Shown piece after piece: positions 1-9,160 of a stretch of 56,922 bases of DNA (the stretch's first letter is position 1; each line of letters starts with the position of its first letter). Under the pieces are notes generated by a model. That model ran no database searches, had not been told where the DNA came from, and worked only from the letters and a program-made list of their open reading frames with translations. Origin of the DNA: Candidatus Saccharimonadota bacterium (GTDB lineage: Bacteria; Patescibacteriota; Saccharimonadia; Saccharimonadales; Saccharimonadaceae). Both the position numbers and the translations under genes were made by a program. The DNA lies in the NCBI GenBank assembly GCA_017514805.1, contig JAFWIP010000005.1, positions 1 to 56,922 on the forward strand, given 5' to 3'.

Positions 1-123
1 CGGATCAAAGCTTGTTCTCAGCTACCCGAAGCTTATCGCAGAGTTCTACGTCCTTCATCGGTTGCAAATGTCAAGGCATCCACTATCAGTGCCCTTATGT
101 ACCTTTTTATGCATTGACTTAAC
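1..123 (-). rRNA. rrl: 23S ribosomal RNA, 5' end only (gene runs off the window)
   Basis: Read on the minus strand, the sequence matches the conserved 5' region of bacterial 23S rRNA: GTGGATGCC, then CGATGAAGGACGT, then CTGCGATAAGC, in the same order and spacing as in E. coli. Only about the first 120 bases are present; the rest lies to the left of the window. The 5' end near base 123 is approximate and was placed by homology to the GTTAAG start. Upstream there is no 16S gene but a protein-coding gene (443-1525), so this 23S gene is not preceded by 16S in the usual way. Confidence 0.95.
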
Positions 124-178
124 TAGTAATTGAAGTTCAATTACTTGCCGTCAATTAATTTCCTATTGTTGTCATGTT

Positions 179-194
179 CAAATTGTTAAAAGAT
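179..194 (-). promoter_or_regulatory. boxA-like antitermination site in the 23S leader
   Basis: On the minus strand the leader reads ATCTTTTAACAATTTG, very close to the E. coli rrn boxA core (CTTTAACAATTT). boxA binds NusB-S10 and is normally found in rRNA leaders and spacers. Its place between the promoter and the 23S start supports independent rRNA-type transcription. Confidence 0.6.
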
Positions 195-315
195 AAATTT
201 TCTGGGCCAAAGAAAACTACTTTATTAATAATTCGTAGTTTGGTTTGCCTCGCAGTATTTATCAAACTATGTTCAGAGGTTCATAAAAATTGAACTTGAA
301 TCAAAAACTGAATCT

Positions 316-344
316 ATCTTATCGCATTTTTTTGACTTATGCAA
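316..344 (-). promoter_or_regulatory. Promoter for the 23S rRNA transcript
   Basis: On the minus strand a -35 TTGCAT (339-344) and a -10 TAAGAT (316-321) are separated by exactly 17 bases, placing the start near base 309. The leader to the 23S 5' end is about 185 nt. A dedicated promoter here is direct evidence that the 23S gene is transcribed without an upstream 16S gene. Confidence 0.7.
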
Positions 345-442
345 GTACTTTTTTGAAGATTTTTTGTGATTTTTGGACTTTTTTGAGCAAAATGGCGTTT
401 TTTTAGCTTTTTTAACGGCTTTTTCTACGTTTTTCCCCTATA

Positions 443-1525
443 TTAAGGCAAGAATGCAAGCATTAAATATAGAACAATCGCGACAATATTTAGAGTAATA
501 GAGAAACCTTTAGGTAGGCAGCTTTTCGCCTTCTCTCCTAGAGTGAGTATATATACGACAAGAATAAACAGCGCGAGCAGTATTGATATTAGTGGAATTC
601 CCCATGATTCATAGCCAAGCCTCATTATCTGACTAATCGACTCGACGTGATCTAGCTTCAAGATATTATAGATAATCGACAGTACTGCTGGAATATAACA
701 AAGAATAATAGCAGTATTCGTTCTTTTCTGAACCGTTTTAACAATGCATATATTTAATAGCAATATTCCAAGTAGGCCCGCAACCGGCACGCAGCAAATG
801 AACGTAATCGTGGACCCTCCCGACCGAATTCCAGAACGAAGAGGCGTAGCTAAAGCGAAACCGATTGAAGCTATTGTTAATATGACAGATATAGCAGTAA
901 TTCCGGAGTAGCTATCGCCCTTCTTTAAATCCTCTCTCTTTAAAACACTAATGCCGTTATCGTTTGCGACTTGCCCTTCTTCGCTAGCGACATCTATATC
1001 TCTTGTTTTCACTTGTTCGCTATTCGCAGCCATTATTTTATCTCGATGTGACTCAATAGCAGCGAGAGATGCTACGAACATAATAACCGAAATCACTACT
1101 CCTGCCACCCAGCTGCCCATCATAATCATTGCGACCCCCATACAACCCATGCCATCACACCTCGCCGTAGCGGAGAGTAACATTGGTATTGCTACAAAAA
1201 ATAAAATAATTGATACTGCTACATAGATCATCGTATAGGTATAGCTCGCGCATTTCTTTGCAGAAAAGGTAGCTATCGCAAAGACAATTAGCTCTACCAT
1301 AGATATAATTCCGCCCACAAAAACAAATATGCTCCCTGTTTTACTCGTCAATAAAGCCATTGCAGCGAACAGTAATATTGTCGCAGCCATAACAGACAGG
1401 CCAATTTTTGTAACTTTAGCTGGATTAATGCCGACCTCAACAATCGACTGAGCACTATTAAAAATCGGGCTAACCTCAGACTTACTAGCGTTATCAGTCG
1501 GCATTTTATTATCCGAGGTATCCAT
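443..1525 (-). CDS. Polytopic membrane protein of unknown function
   Basis: A 360-residue protein with a hydrophilic N-terminus of about 37 residues, then roughly eight hydrophobic segments in two blocks (about 40-155 and 205-358) separated by a charged, probably cytoplasmic stretch near 157-204. I recognise no family. The start has a good Shine-Dalgarno (GGAAGAG, spacing about 4). It overlaps the last 17 bases of pepN in another frame, so the two genes are very probably one transcript with coupled translation. The 3' end runs straight toward the 23S promoter region. The two-block layout could reflect an internal duplication, which I could not test. Confidence 0.8.
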   Translation of the reverse strand: MDTSDNKMPTDNASKSEVSPIFNSAQSIVEVGINPAKVTKIGLSVMAATILLFAAMALLTSKTGSIFVFVGGIISMVELIVFAIATFSAKKCASYTYTMIYVAVSIILFFVAIPMLLSATARCDGMGCMGVAMIMMGSWVAGVVISVIMFVASLAAIESHRDKIMAANSEQVKTRDIDVASEEGQVANDNGISVLKREDLKKGDSYSGITAISVILTIASIGFALATPLRSGIRSGGSTITFICCVPVAGLLGILLLNICIVKTVQKRTNTAIILCYIPAVLSIIYNILKLDHVESISQIMRLGYESWGIPLISILLALFILVVYILTLGEKAKSCLPKGFSITLNIVAIVLYLMLAFLP

Positions 1526-3881
1526 AAATCTCTTCCTTATCTGCTTTAATTAATCGTAGTCGCGCGGCGATCTCTGCATAAGCAACAGAGACATCGCGAG
1601 CAAGAATCTTCTCTTTTTCGTGCTTGCTAAAGAATTCTTCGTAGACCCTAGCGTCAGCGGCCGTACGAACAAAGGCAGCCATATAACGTGGATAATCAGG
1701 AATAGTCTTGTCGCCCTCCTCTTTATAAAGCCAATCCCAGTTATTAAATACCCAGTCAAAGCATTCTTTGCGGACACGATGGTTGCGTAGGAGACGAATA
1801 TAGAACATTAAGCGATCCTGTGGGCGCACCGAGCCATCTTTTAGTCGATCAAGATAACTTATCGCAATATCTTTGCTACGAACAGAGGTTAGCGCCTCCA
1901 TTAAATCGCGCTTTAAGGCAGAATCTGGACTAGTTTGATAGATGCCGAAGTATTTCATTGAAAGCTCCGGATGGATACGAACTAAGCTGCAAGCAATAAT
2001 ATAACGAAGGTTTTGATCGATTTTCGCAATATAGAGCTTACTATAAGTATCGTCGATTGCCTCGAAATAATCTTCATCTTCGGAATAATGCATCATACCC
2101 ATAATAATTGGGCGGAGTTTAATATCCTGGTCCGAATCAGTTTTCTTTGCGCTAACACCTAGGCGGCGATAATTCGGATAGGCGAGCTTATAAATGAAGC
2201 GCTTAAATGTAGCCTCTTCTTTGCTTTCTGGCGTAAAGAATACTTTGAGATCGGCAACGATTGAGGAGAGGATTTCCCAGATAACTGGATCGGTTTCATC
2301 TGCAAAAGCCTCGAGCAACGGCAAAAGCGAAACACTCTTTACGCGGTCAGTCTTAGCTAGTAAGCGGCGGTCAATTAAGAGGCGAAGCTTCTGTTCTTTA
2401 TTTAGCTTGTCGAGTTTTGCGAGTTTCTTGTCGAGCTCTGCGTCAGATAGGTTAATGATATAGTCGCCAGTTAAGTCGTCTTTTATATCATGGATAGGAT
2501 ATTTTTCATCAGATTTTTCGCCAGTAATTAAGAAGCGCTCCTGCTCTCCATCTGTTAATACTGGGTAACCCGGCTGGATGAGCCATGGCGTCATAAACTC
2601 TTTAACGTCAAAATCCGCATAAGGATTAAGTGCTTTCCAAAGATCATTTGCCTCAGTATTCTTATATTTATGCTTTTCGAAGTAATCTGCTAGTCCTTTA
2701 AAGAAGTTTTTCTCTCCCATCGTGCGCATGAGCATCATTAAAAGGCGAGAACCTTTGCCGTAAACAATGGCACCATCGAACAGATTCGAAATATCCTCAA
2801 CATTCTTAACCTCGACCTTTACCGGCTGTACCCCCGGTAAACAGTCGCGATGATAGGCGCCCAAGATTGCAGAAGTATAGAAATCATCCCAGGCAGATAG
2901 TTCTGGGCGAATCTTATCCGTAGAATAAACTTCCATCATATTCGCAAAGGATTCATTAAGCCAGAGGTCATCCCACCATTTCATCGTAACAAGATCACCG
3001 AACCACATATGAGAAAGCTCGTGCGCAATCACAATAGCAACATATTGGCGATGGTCTAATGCAGATTCCTCATTCGCGAGCATCGCAATCTCGCGGAAGG
3101 TAACAAGCCCCCAGTTCTCCATCGCACCAGCCTCAAAATCCGGCAGAGCCAAAAGATCCATTTTCGGCAATGGAAATGGCGTATGGAAGCAGTCGTCATA
3201 AAAATCCAAAACATCGGCCGCAAAATCGCCCGCATACTTGAGATCTTCGACTTTTTGATGAAGGCCGGCATAGGCCGTAATCGTAACGCCATGCTTCGAC
3301 TTCGTCTGATAACCGATAAAATTGCCGACAGCGAACGCTAGCAAATAAGTCGACATCTTTGGCGTTTTCTCAAAAATAACGGTTTTTTTATCTGTTTCTA
3401 GTATTTCTTTTTTGGCTGGCATGTTCGAGAGGATCGTATCGGTAGGAACTTCAGAGCTCAAGGTAAGGCTAAAACTTGCCTTCGCGGACGGTTCGTCGAC
3501 ACACGGGAAACATTGGCGAGCATAATGAGATTCAAACTGAGTAGCAACGATTTTTTCAGTTTTTTCGCCGTATTTATACGTAGAGAGATAAACGCCCTCC
3601 ATATCCATCTCGATTGGAGCAGAATATTCAAAATGAAGAGTGACAACTTGAGATTTTTTGAGACCGTTAATAATAATTGCGCCCTTTTCGCGATCATAAT
3701 CAATTTCTTTGACGCCGAGCTTGACTGATTTGAGACGGATTTTTTCCGCATGTAACTTGATTTGCTCAGCTTTTGCTATACCAGTGACAGTAGCCTTACC
3801 TCTGATGCGAGTCTTATCGGCACTAACCGTCAAATCTAAATCGTAATGTTCGGGCTTAAAATAGTCAAAAAATCTCTCCAT
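1509..3881 (-). CDS. pepN: Aminopeptidase N family M1 zinc peptidase
   Basis: This is a 790-residue metallo-aminopeptidase that removes N-terminal residues from peptides in the cytoplasm. The M1 signature is complete: GAMEN substrate-binding motif at 252-256, zinc motif HELSH at 287-291, and the third zinc ligand Glu310 in the sequence NESFAN. The N-terminal beta-saddle precedes residue about 200 and an ERAP1-like helical C-domain follows about 450. In an organism with few biosynthetic genes, peptide breakdown would supply amino acids (inference). The start is fixed by an extended -10 (TGT-TAAAAT, 3888-3893) exactly six bases before the ATG, predicting a leaderless message. The 3' end overlaps the downstream membrane gene. 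Confidence 0.95.
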   Translation of the reverse strand: MERFFDYFKPEHYDLDLTVSADKTRIRGKATVTGIAKAEQIKLHAEKIRLKSVKLGVKEIDYDREKGAIIINGLKKSQVVTLHFEYSAPIEMDMEGVYLSTYKYGEKTEKIVATQFESHYARQCFPCVDEPSAKASFSLTLSSEVPTDTILSNMPAKKEILETDKKTVIFEKTPKMSTYLLAFAVGNFIGYQTKSKHGVTITAYAGLHQKVEDLKYAGDFAADVLDFYDDCFHTPFPLPKMDLLALPDFEAGAMENWGLVTFREIAMLANEESALDHRQYVAIVIAHELSHMWFGDLVTMKWWDDLWLNESFANMMEVYSTDKIRPELSAWDDFYTSAILGAYHRDCLPGVQPVKVEVKNVEDISNLFDGAIVYGKGSRLLMMLMRTMGEKNFFKGLADYFEKHKYKNTEANDLWKALNPYADFDVKEFMTPWLIQPGYPVLTDGEQERFLITGEKSDEKYPIHDIKDDLTGDYIINLSDAELDKKLAKLDKLNKEQKLRLLIDRRLLAKTDRVKSVSLLPLLEAFADETDPVIWEILSSIVADLKVFFTPESKEEATFKRFIYKLAYPNYRRLGVSAKKTDSDQDIKLRPIIMGMMHYSEDEDYFEAIDDTYSKLYIAKIDQNLRYIIACSLVRIHPELSMKYFGIYQTSPDSALKRDLMEALTSVRSKDIAISYLDRLKDGSVRPQDRLMFYIRLLRNHRVRKECFDWVFNNWDWLYKEEGDKTIPDYPRYMAAFVRTAADARVYEEFFSKHEKEKILARDVSVAYAEIAARLRLIKADKEEIYGYLG

Positions 3882-3887
3882 ATCTTT

Positions 3888-3896
3888 ATTTTAACA
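3888..3896 (-). promoter_or_regulatory. Leaderless extended -10 promoter of pepN
   Basis: TGTTAAAAT on the minus strand followed by exactly six bases and the ATG at 3881. The expected transcription start (+1, seven bases after the -10) is the A of the start codon. No Shine-Dalgarno is possible in this arrangement. Confidence 0.65.
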
Positions 3897-3918
3897 TGGA
3901 GAGATTAATTGCTTATGA

Positions 3919-5115
3919 TTATTCTGCTTCGGCAGCTAGAACAGCCTGGGCGCGATAAATCATCTGGTCAGTTTCGTCTGTAAGGACAACATAGATCGGC
4001 TTACTGTCGTTTGCCGAAATCAATGCGTAACGACCCTCAAAGACTGGGTTTTCATTCTTTTCATTGTCGAGCTTAAAGCCAAGATAGCCGAGCTTTTGGG
4101 TAACAAAACGACGGATTTCGTCGGAGCGCTCACCAATCGTGCCAGCGAATACCAATGCATCGCAACCGCCGAGGCTAGCTGCCATTTGACCGACATAGCT
4201 CTGAATACGATAGACAAAGATGGCGTGAGCCATAGTCGCACGTGGATCACCCTCGTCGCGCTTCTGAATAATCTCGCGCATATCATCAGTACTGCCAGAG
4301 AGACCAAGGAGGCCACACTGTTTATTAAGATAAAGCTCGAGTTCTTCGTCGGTCTTCATCTTGAGCGCGTGCTTAATTGCCATCGCAGCAGCAACATCCA
4401 TGCTACCGGAACGAGTTGACATTGCAACGCCTTCGAGCGGGGTGTAGCCCATGGTATTATCCATCGCTTTGCCATTATAGATAGCAGAAATACTAGACCC
4501 GGAACCGAGATGCATCGCAACGAGCTTCTCGGGGAGAATGCCTTGCTCCTGCATATAACGAGAAATGAAAGCATAGCTCAAACCATGGTAGCCATAACGC
4601 TTAATCTCGTACTTATCAGCAAGTTCAGTGTCGAAGCTGTAATACTTCATCGTATCTGGCTTATCCCAGTGGAAAGCAGTATCAGAAACAGCAATAAGCT
4701 TCGTATCTGTGAACGATTCGCGAAGGAGCTTAATCTCGTTTGCAATATTTGGCACATGAATTGGAGCGCGCTTCTCTGCTTCAGCGAGCTTCTTCATGAA
4801 TTCTGCGTCAACAACGCGGTCCTTAACAAAGTAATCGCCAGGAGCAACCATGCGCGTAACAATCGCGACGAGCTTATTCTTCTCGTTAATATACTGCTCA
4901 TCGGTAAGAATCTGCGGCACAACCGTAGCTGCCTCGTTGAGGTGCTTAATCGTGACCTTAATATCTTTCTTATTGCCCTTTTCGTCCTTGAGAGTGCAGA
5001 TAACTTTCTTGCCCTCATATTCGAAATGAAGTTGCGCTAAGAGTTGATCGCCATCGTAAAGCGCATATTTACGACTGGCGCTGCCCGGATTCGTAATTAA
5101 AATAAGTTTGCTCAT
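3919..5115 (-). CDS. ackA: Acetate kinase
   Basis: This 398-residue ASKHA-fold kinase converts acetyl phosphate plus ADP to acetate and ATP, the energy-yielding step after phosphoketolase or Pta. Family landmarks are visible, although divergent: N-terminal NPGSASRKYAL (usually NxGSSSxK), DTAFHW, HLGSGSSISAI, TRSGSMDVA and FAGTIGERS. The true start is MSKLILITNPG at 5115. A longer reading to 5133 uses TTG and would run through the promoter. TATAAT (5122-5127) lies exactly six bases before this ATG, so the transcript is predicted to be leaderless. The partner enzymes Xfp (9-11 kb) and Pta (26 kb) are in the same window but separate transcripts. Confidence 0.9.
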   Translation of the reverse strand: MSKLILITNPGSASRKYALYDGDQLLAQLHFEYEGKKVICTLKDEKGNKKDIKVTIKHLNEAATVVPQILTDEQYINEKNKLVAIVTRMVAPGDYFVKDRVVDAEFMKKLAEAEKRAPIHVPNIANEIKLLRESFTDTKLIAVSDTAFHWDKPDTMKYYSFDTELADKYEIKRYGYHGLSYAFISRYMQEQGILPEKLVAMHLGSGSSISAIYNGKAMDNTMGYTPLEGVAMSTRSGSMDVAAAMAIKHALKMKTDEELELYLNKQCGLLGLSGSTDDMREIIQKRDEGDPRATMAHAIFVYRIQSYVGQMAASLGGCDALVFAGTIGERSDEIRRFVTQKLGYLGFKLDNEKNENPVFEGRYALISANDSKPIYVVLTDETDQMIYRAQAVLAAEAE

Positions 5116-5121
5116 AAGGGT

Positions 5122-5127
5122 ATTATA
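5122..5127 (-). promoter_or_regulatory. Leaderless -10 promoter of ackA
   Basis: TATAAT on the minus strand with six bases (ACCCTT) to the ATG at 5115, so +1 coincides with the start codon. No convincing -35 is seen. Confidence 0.6.
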
Positions 5128-5164
5128 CCGCAAGTAAGAAACTATTGCCTATTCCTCTGAGGTA

Positions 5165-5193
5165 TTGACTTTTCTGCTTATGTATAGTATAAT
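5165..5193 (+). promoter_or_regulatory. Near-consensus promoter with leader for the 5.3 kb gene
   Basis: TTGACT (5165-5170), a 17-base spacer containing GCTTATG, and TATAAT (5188-5193). The start is expected near 5200, giving a leader of about 65 nt with an A/T-rich stem (arms GCTATTTTT and AAAAAATAGC) before the Shine-Dalgarno of the next gene. Confidence 0.8.
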
Positions 5194-5265
5194 ATAAGAG
5201 TGAGCTATTTTTACAAAAAAATAGCCATGTTTCTCGTTGATCGATCATACACGGAGGTGGAAGGT

Positions 5266-5697
5266 ATGAAAATTTCATTTAATCTTAAAGTCGAAAAAGA
5301 CAAGAAAATCATTGAAACACGAGGATTTAAAAAGCTTTGCGAAATAGCCGAAAAGATAATTATCAAGACAACTCTAAACTATTACGCAGATAAGCTCGCA
5401 TATGCGAGATTCTGGTTCTATGACGACATCTTCTCTAGGCCATTCTATAGGCTCGCTATCTATAGCGACGGAAAGAAGCCAAATATGAGTCGAGGCGAAG
5501 TGACAGCTATGGGGATTTTTATTTCCAAAGTGGACGTTAATAAAGATAGTGCCGCTCTGCTCTGCGCCGATGATTGCCTAAGCGTTGAATTTGATATAGA
5601 GACAATAGATGAAAGCGAACAGCATATACAGTCGTTCCATGATTACTTAGCAAAAAATTTAGAGTTAGCTTTGATCAACACGGACTATATTGTCTAG
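5266..5697 (+). CDS. Small soluble protein of unknown function
   Basis: A 143-residue protein with mixed charged and hydrophobic residues, no signal peptide and no membrane segment. I recognise no family. The start is chosen at the ATG preceded by GGAGGTGGAAGGT (strong Shine-Dalgarno) rather than the upstream in-frame start at 5200, which would lie at the predicted transcription start. It is a single-gene unit between a near-consensus promoter and a strong terminator. Genes at 36.9 kb and 46.2 kb have the same design (TTGAC promoter, leader, purine-rich SD, orphan small protein), which suggests shared expression behaviour but not shared function. Confidence 0.8.
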   Translation: MKISFNLKVEKDKKIIETRGFKKLCEIAEKIIIKTTLNYYADKLAYARFWFYDDIFSRPFYRLAIYSDGKKPNMSRGEVTAMGIFISKVDVNKDSAALLCADDCLSVEFDIETIDESEQHIQSFHDYLAKNLELALINTDYIV

Positions 5698-5718
5698 CTT
5701 CAAAAAGTATCTAGCTTC

Positions 5719-5748
5719 AAAAAGCCCCCTCGAATGAGGGGGCTTTTT
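5719..5748. terminator. Bidirectional terminator between the 5.3 kb gene and dnaK
   Basis: Perfect 8-bp G/C stem (GCCCCCTC, loop GAAT, GAGGGGGC) flanked by A5 and T5, so it works on both strands for two convergent genes. The 15-base string TCTAGCTTCAAAAAG occurs twice just upstream (about 5693 and 5710) as a short direct repeat. Confidence 0.9.
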
Positions 5749-5764
5749 CTAGCCGCGACTATTC

Positions 5765-7657
<1,893 letters not shown>

Positions 7658-7691
7658 TTAATTTTCCTCCATTTAGAAAATCTTTAATCGT

Positions 7692-7718
7692 TTAGCACTC
7701 ACGGTGGATTAGTGCTAA
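7692..7718. promoter_or_regulatory. CIRCE operator 2 (HrcA site), one mismatch
   Basis: TTAGCACTC-N9-TAGTGCTAA, one base off consensus. It lies just downstream of the dnaK transcription start, within the leader. With operator 1 it brackets the promoter. Confidence 0.9.
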
Positions 7719-7730
7719 TTCTTACAGATA

Positions 7731-7759
7731 ATTCTATATCATTAGCACTCTACTGTCAA
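7731..7759 (-). promoter_or_regulatory. dnaK promoter
   Basis: On the minus strand TTGACA (7754-7759) and TAGAAT (7731-7736) are 17 bases apart. The start falls near 7724. The -35 lies inside the spacer of the upstream CIRCE element, so HrcA binding would cover it directly. Confidence 0.85.
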
Positions 7760-7768
7760 GAGTGCTAA
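7742..7768. promoter_or_regulatory. CIRCE operator 1 (HrcA site), perfect
   Basis: TTAGCACTC-N9-GAGTGCTAA matches the CIRCE consensus at every arm position. It overlaps the dnaK -35 box. Confidence 0.95.
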
Positions 7769-7790
7769 TACAGAGGTAGTACAAAGATTT

Positions 7791-8378
7791 TTAGTCTTTT
7801 TCAAGCATTTTTACGAAGCTAGGGGTAGTCATCAATGTCGCACCAATAAGCGAGCCGACAAATGCTGAAATTAAATCAAACATCGTATCATCTACGCCGA
7901 CCGAAACAAGTTGCTGCATGCTCTGACCAAGGAATTTATCGCAACAGAACTCAAAACATTCCCAGCCAACCGCAACTAGCATACAAACTGAGATAATAAA
8001 TAGAAATTTGAAGCCACGTGGAGCTTTTTTGATCTTGAAATATACTAGGCCATAATATCCAACTAGAGCAGATAGAATTCCAGAGCCAAAGTGAATGATT
8101 TTATCAAAGCAAGGCGCAGTCTTGTACCAATCTAGACAAATGCCAAGATCGAGCGCTACGAATAAAAACACATAGTAGGTTAGCTGAATGCGAAAAGAGA
8201 TATGGCTCTTATATATCTTCTGAATAATAACTGGCAGAAACGGCAAGCCGACACCCGCAATTACGCCGCCCCATTTGTTATAGTTCGGATCGATAATAAT
8301 TTTTACAAGAAAAAGCGCTGCCAAGATAACAAAACAGGCTCTAATAGCATAGATAATTGCACGCTCAATTTTATTCAT
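7791..8378 (-). CDS. DUF2238/YjdF-like membrane protein
   Basis: A 195-residue polytopic protein with about five or six membrane spans. The motif FDKIIHFGSG near 90-100 and the later WECFEFCCDKFLG with DDTMFDL resemble the conserved His/Glu/Asp pattern of the DUF2238 (YjdF) family, whose function is not known. Family assignment is from memory of these motifs, so it is moderate. TATAAT lies seven bases before the ATG, giving a predicted leader of one base. It is followed by the dnaK regulatory region and transcribed in the same direction as dnaK. Confidence 0.75.
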   Translation of the reverse strand: MNKIERAIIYAIRACFVILAALFLVKIIIDPNYNKWGGVIAGVGLPFLPVIIQKIYKSHISFRIQLTYYVFLFVALDLGICLDWYKTAPCFDKIIHFGSGILSALVGYYGLVYFKIKKAPRGFKFLFIISVCMLVAVGWECFEFCCDKFLGQSMQQLVSVGVDDTMFDLISAFVGSLIGATLMTTPSFVKMLEKD

Positions 8379-8422
8379 AACAATAATTATACCTCATTAC
8401 TTCTGTATTTTCGTCAAGGCTA

Positions 8423-8548
8423 CTAGAGAAATATTATCTTAAAGACAAATAGTAAAATAGTCATAATTATCGCGACAAGAATGACCGTAATTACATAGCT
8501 CATTACACGTACAGCTAAGTCGAAGAATAGTTGCATCTTTGAATACAT
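8423..8548 (-). CDS. 41-residue single-span membrane peptide
   Basis: An ORF too short for standard calling: starts MYSKMQLFFDL, then one long hydrophobic stretch (about residues 15-40) and a stop. It has a good Shine-Dalgarno (TAGGAG, eight bases before ATG) and begins ten bases after the stop of the pilin-like gene 8558-9052, so it is probably the second gene of that operon. Its function is unknown. A membrane anchor or assembly partner for the secreted upstream protein is an obvious guess, not shown. It could also be a toxin-like hydrophobic peptide, but I see no antisense RNA signal. Confidence 0.7.
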   Translation of the reverse strand: MYSKMQLFFDLAVRVMSYVITVILVAIIMTILLFVFKIIFL

Positions 8549-8557
8549 CGTGATCTC

Positions 8558-9052
8558 CTACTCAAAGTCAAATTGGTTTACTTTTGCGCCGGAAGCGTCA
8601 TGGAGGAAAACAGAAACGACCCGACCGGCAGGATTACTCTTCTTGTCGTAGGTTTCATGAAGGTCAAAAAGGATAGAATAACTCGTTGAATTTTCGCCGA
8701 GACCATTGATAATCGATTCCGTTACTTCAACCTCGATCTGCTTCGAAGTATTATCTGCGAATGCAACGCTAGACAAATCTACGTCAATACATTTCGTAAG
8801 GCCATCAGTAATATCTTCAAAGTTAATAGTTTGAGTCTTTGGGAGGCCTGTCAAACCCGATTCTTTCGCTTTGAATTCATAGCTATAAGATCTAGGCGCG
8901 TTTTTCGCGTTATCAATCGTCTTGCAGATTTTTACATTTTGCTGTGAGACGGGACTGGTAGCATCCGTCACGGATAAAGCGCTAGCACAGCTAGCAATAC
9001 TGGCTACAACTAGAGCCGAAATAAGTGTGGTTCTCTTGATTTTTGCTTTCAT
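8558..9052 (-). CDS. Secreted pilin-like (FctA/Spy0128-type) protein
   Basis: A 164-residue exported protein. A basic N-terminus (MKAKIKRTT) and hydrophobic core end at an Ala-rich cleavage region (ASCASALS). The mature part is rich in beta-strand patterns. The SYSYEFKAKESG segment and the late strand with the VVSVFLHD pattern resemble the streptococcal FctA/Spy0128 isopeptide-linked pilin fold; that similarity is by eye. No LPXTG-type tail is present. The start is the ATG at 9052 with AGGG upstream; an upstream in-frame TTG at 9070 is unlikely. The promoter is TTGACA-N16-TAAAAT at 9130-9157. Confidence 0.7.
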   Translation of the reverse strand: MKAKIKRTTLISALVVASIASCASALSVTDATSPVSQQNVKICKTIDNAKNAPRSYSYEFKAKESGLTGLPKTQTINFEDITDGLTKCIDVDLSSVAFADNTSKQIEVEVTESIINGLGENSTSYSILFDLHETYDKKSNPAGRVVSVFLHDASGAKVNQFDFE

Positions 9053-9129
9053 ATTTGTTTTCCCTGCCAAAAACTAGACAGTTAATTTTGACCTTTTTCG
9101 TTTTTGTTTCCACTAAACCACTTAAGCTT

Positions 9130-9157
9130 ATTTTAGCAAATCCCCCCGAAATGTCAA
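9130..9157 (-). promoter_or_regulatory. Promoter of the pilin-like operon
   Basis: TTGACA (9152-9157), 16-base spacer, TAAAAT (9130-9135) with TGC just before the -10. A leader of about 70 nt follows. It belongs to the same class as the two camelysin-like genes at 12.4 and 25.6 kb. Confidence 0.75.
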
Positions 9158-9160
9158 GGT

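Larger units (their letters stand above)
124..442 (-). other. 23S rRNA leader region: palindromes and processing stems, no gene
   Basis: This 319-base stretch has no credible ORF. Besides the promoter and boxA it holds a perfect inverted repeat at 125-145 (10-bp arms AGTAATTGAA and TTCAATTACT around one base), directly next to the 23S 5' end. A second stem lies near 213-242 (arms AAACTAC and GTAGTTT). Such stems could be RNase III or maturation sites (inference). The T-rich stretch 340-440 on the plus strand is A-rich upstream DNA for the rRNA promoter, reminiscent of an UP element. Confidence 0.5.

Noticed and set aside
5693-5724. Direct repeat TCTAGCTTCAAAAAG x2 as a mobile-element scar
   Set aside because: Only two short copies directly before a terminator; a local duplication is a sufficient explanation.
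9052-9070. Earlier TTG start of the pilin-like protein
   Set aside because: It would overlap the likely ribosome-binding AGGG, and the ATG at 9052 begins a normal signal peptide.
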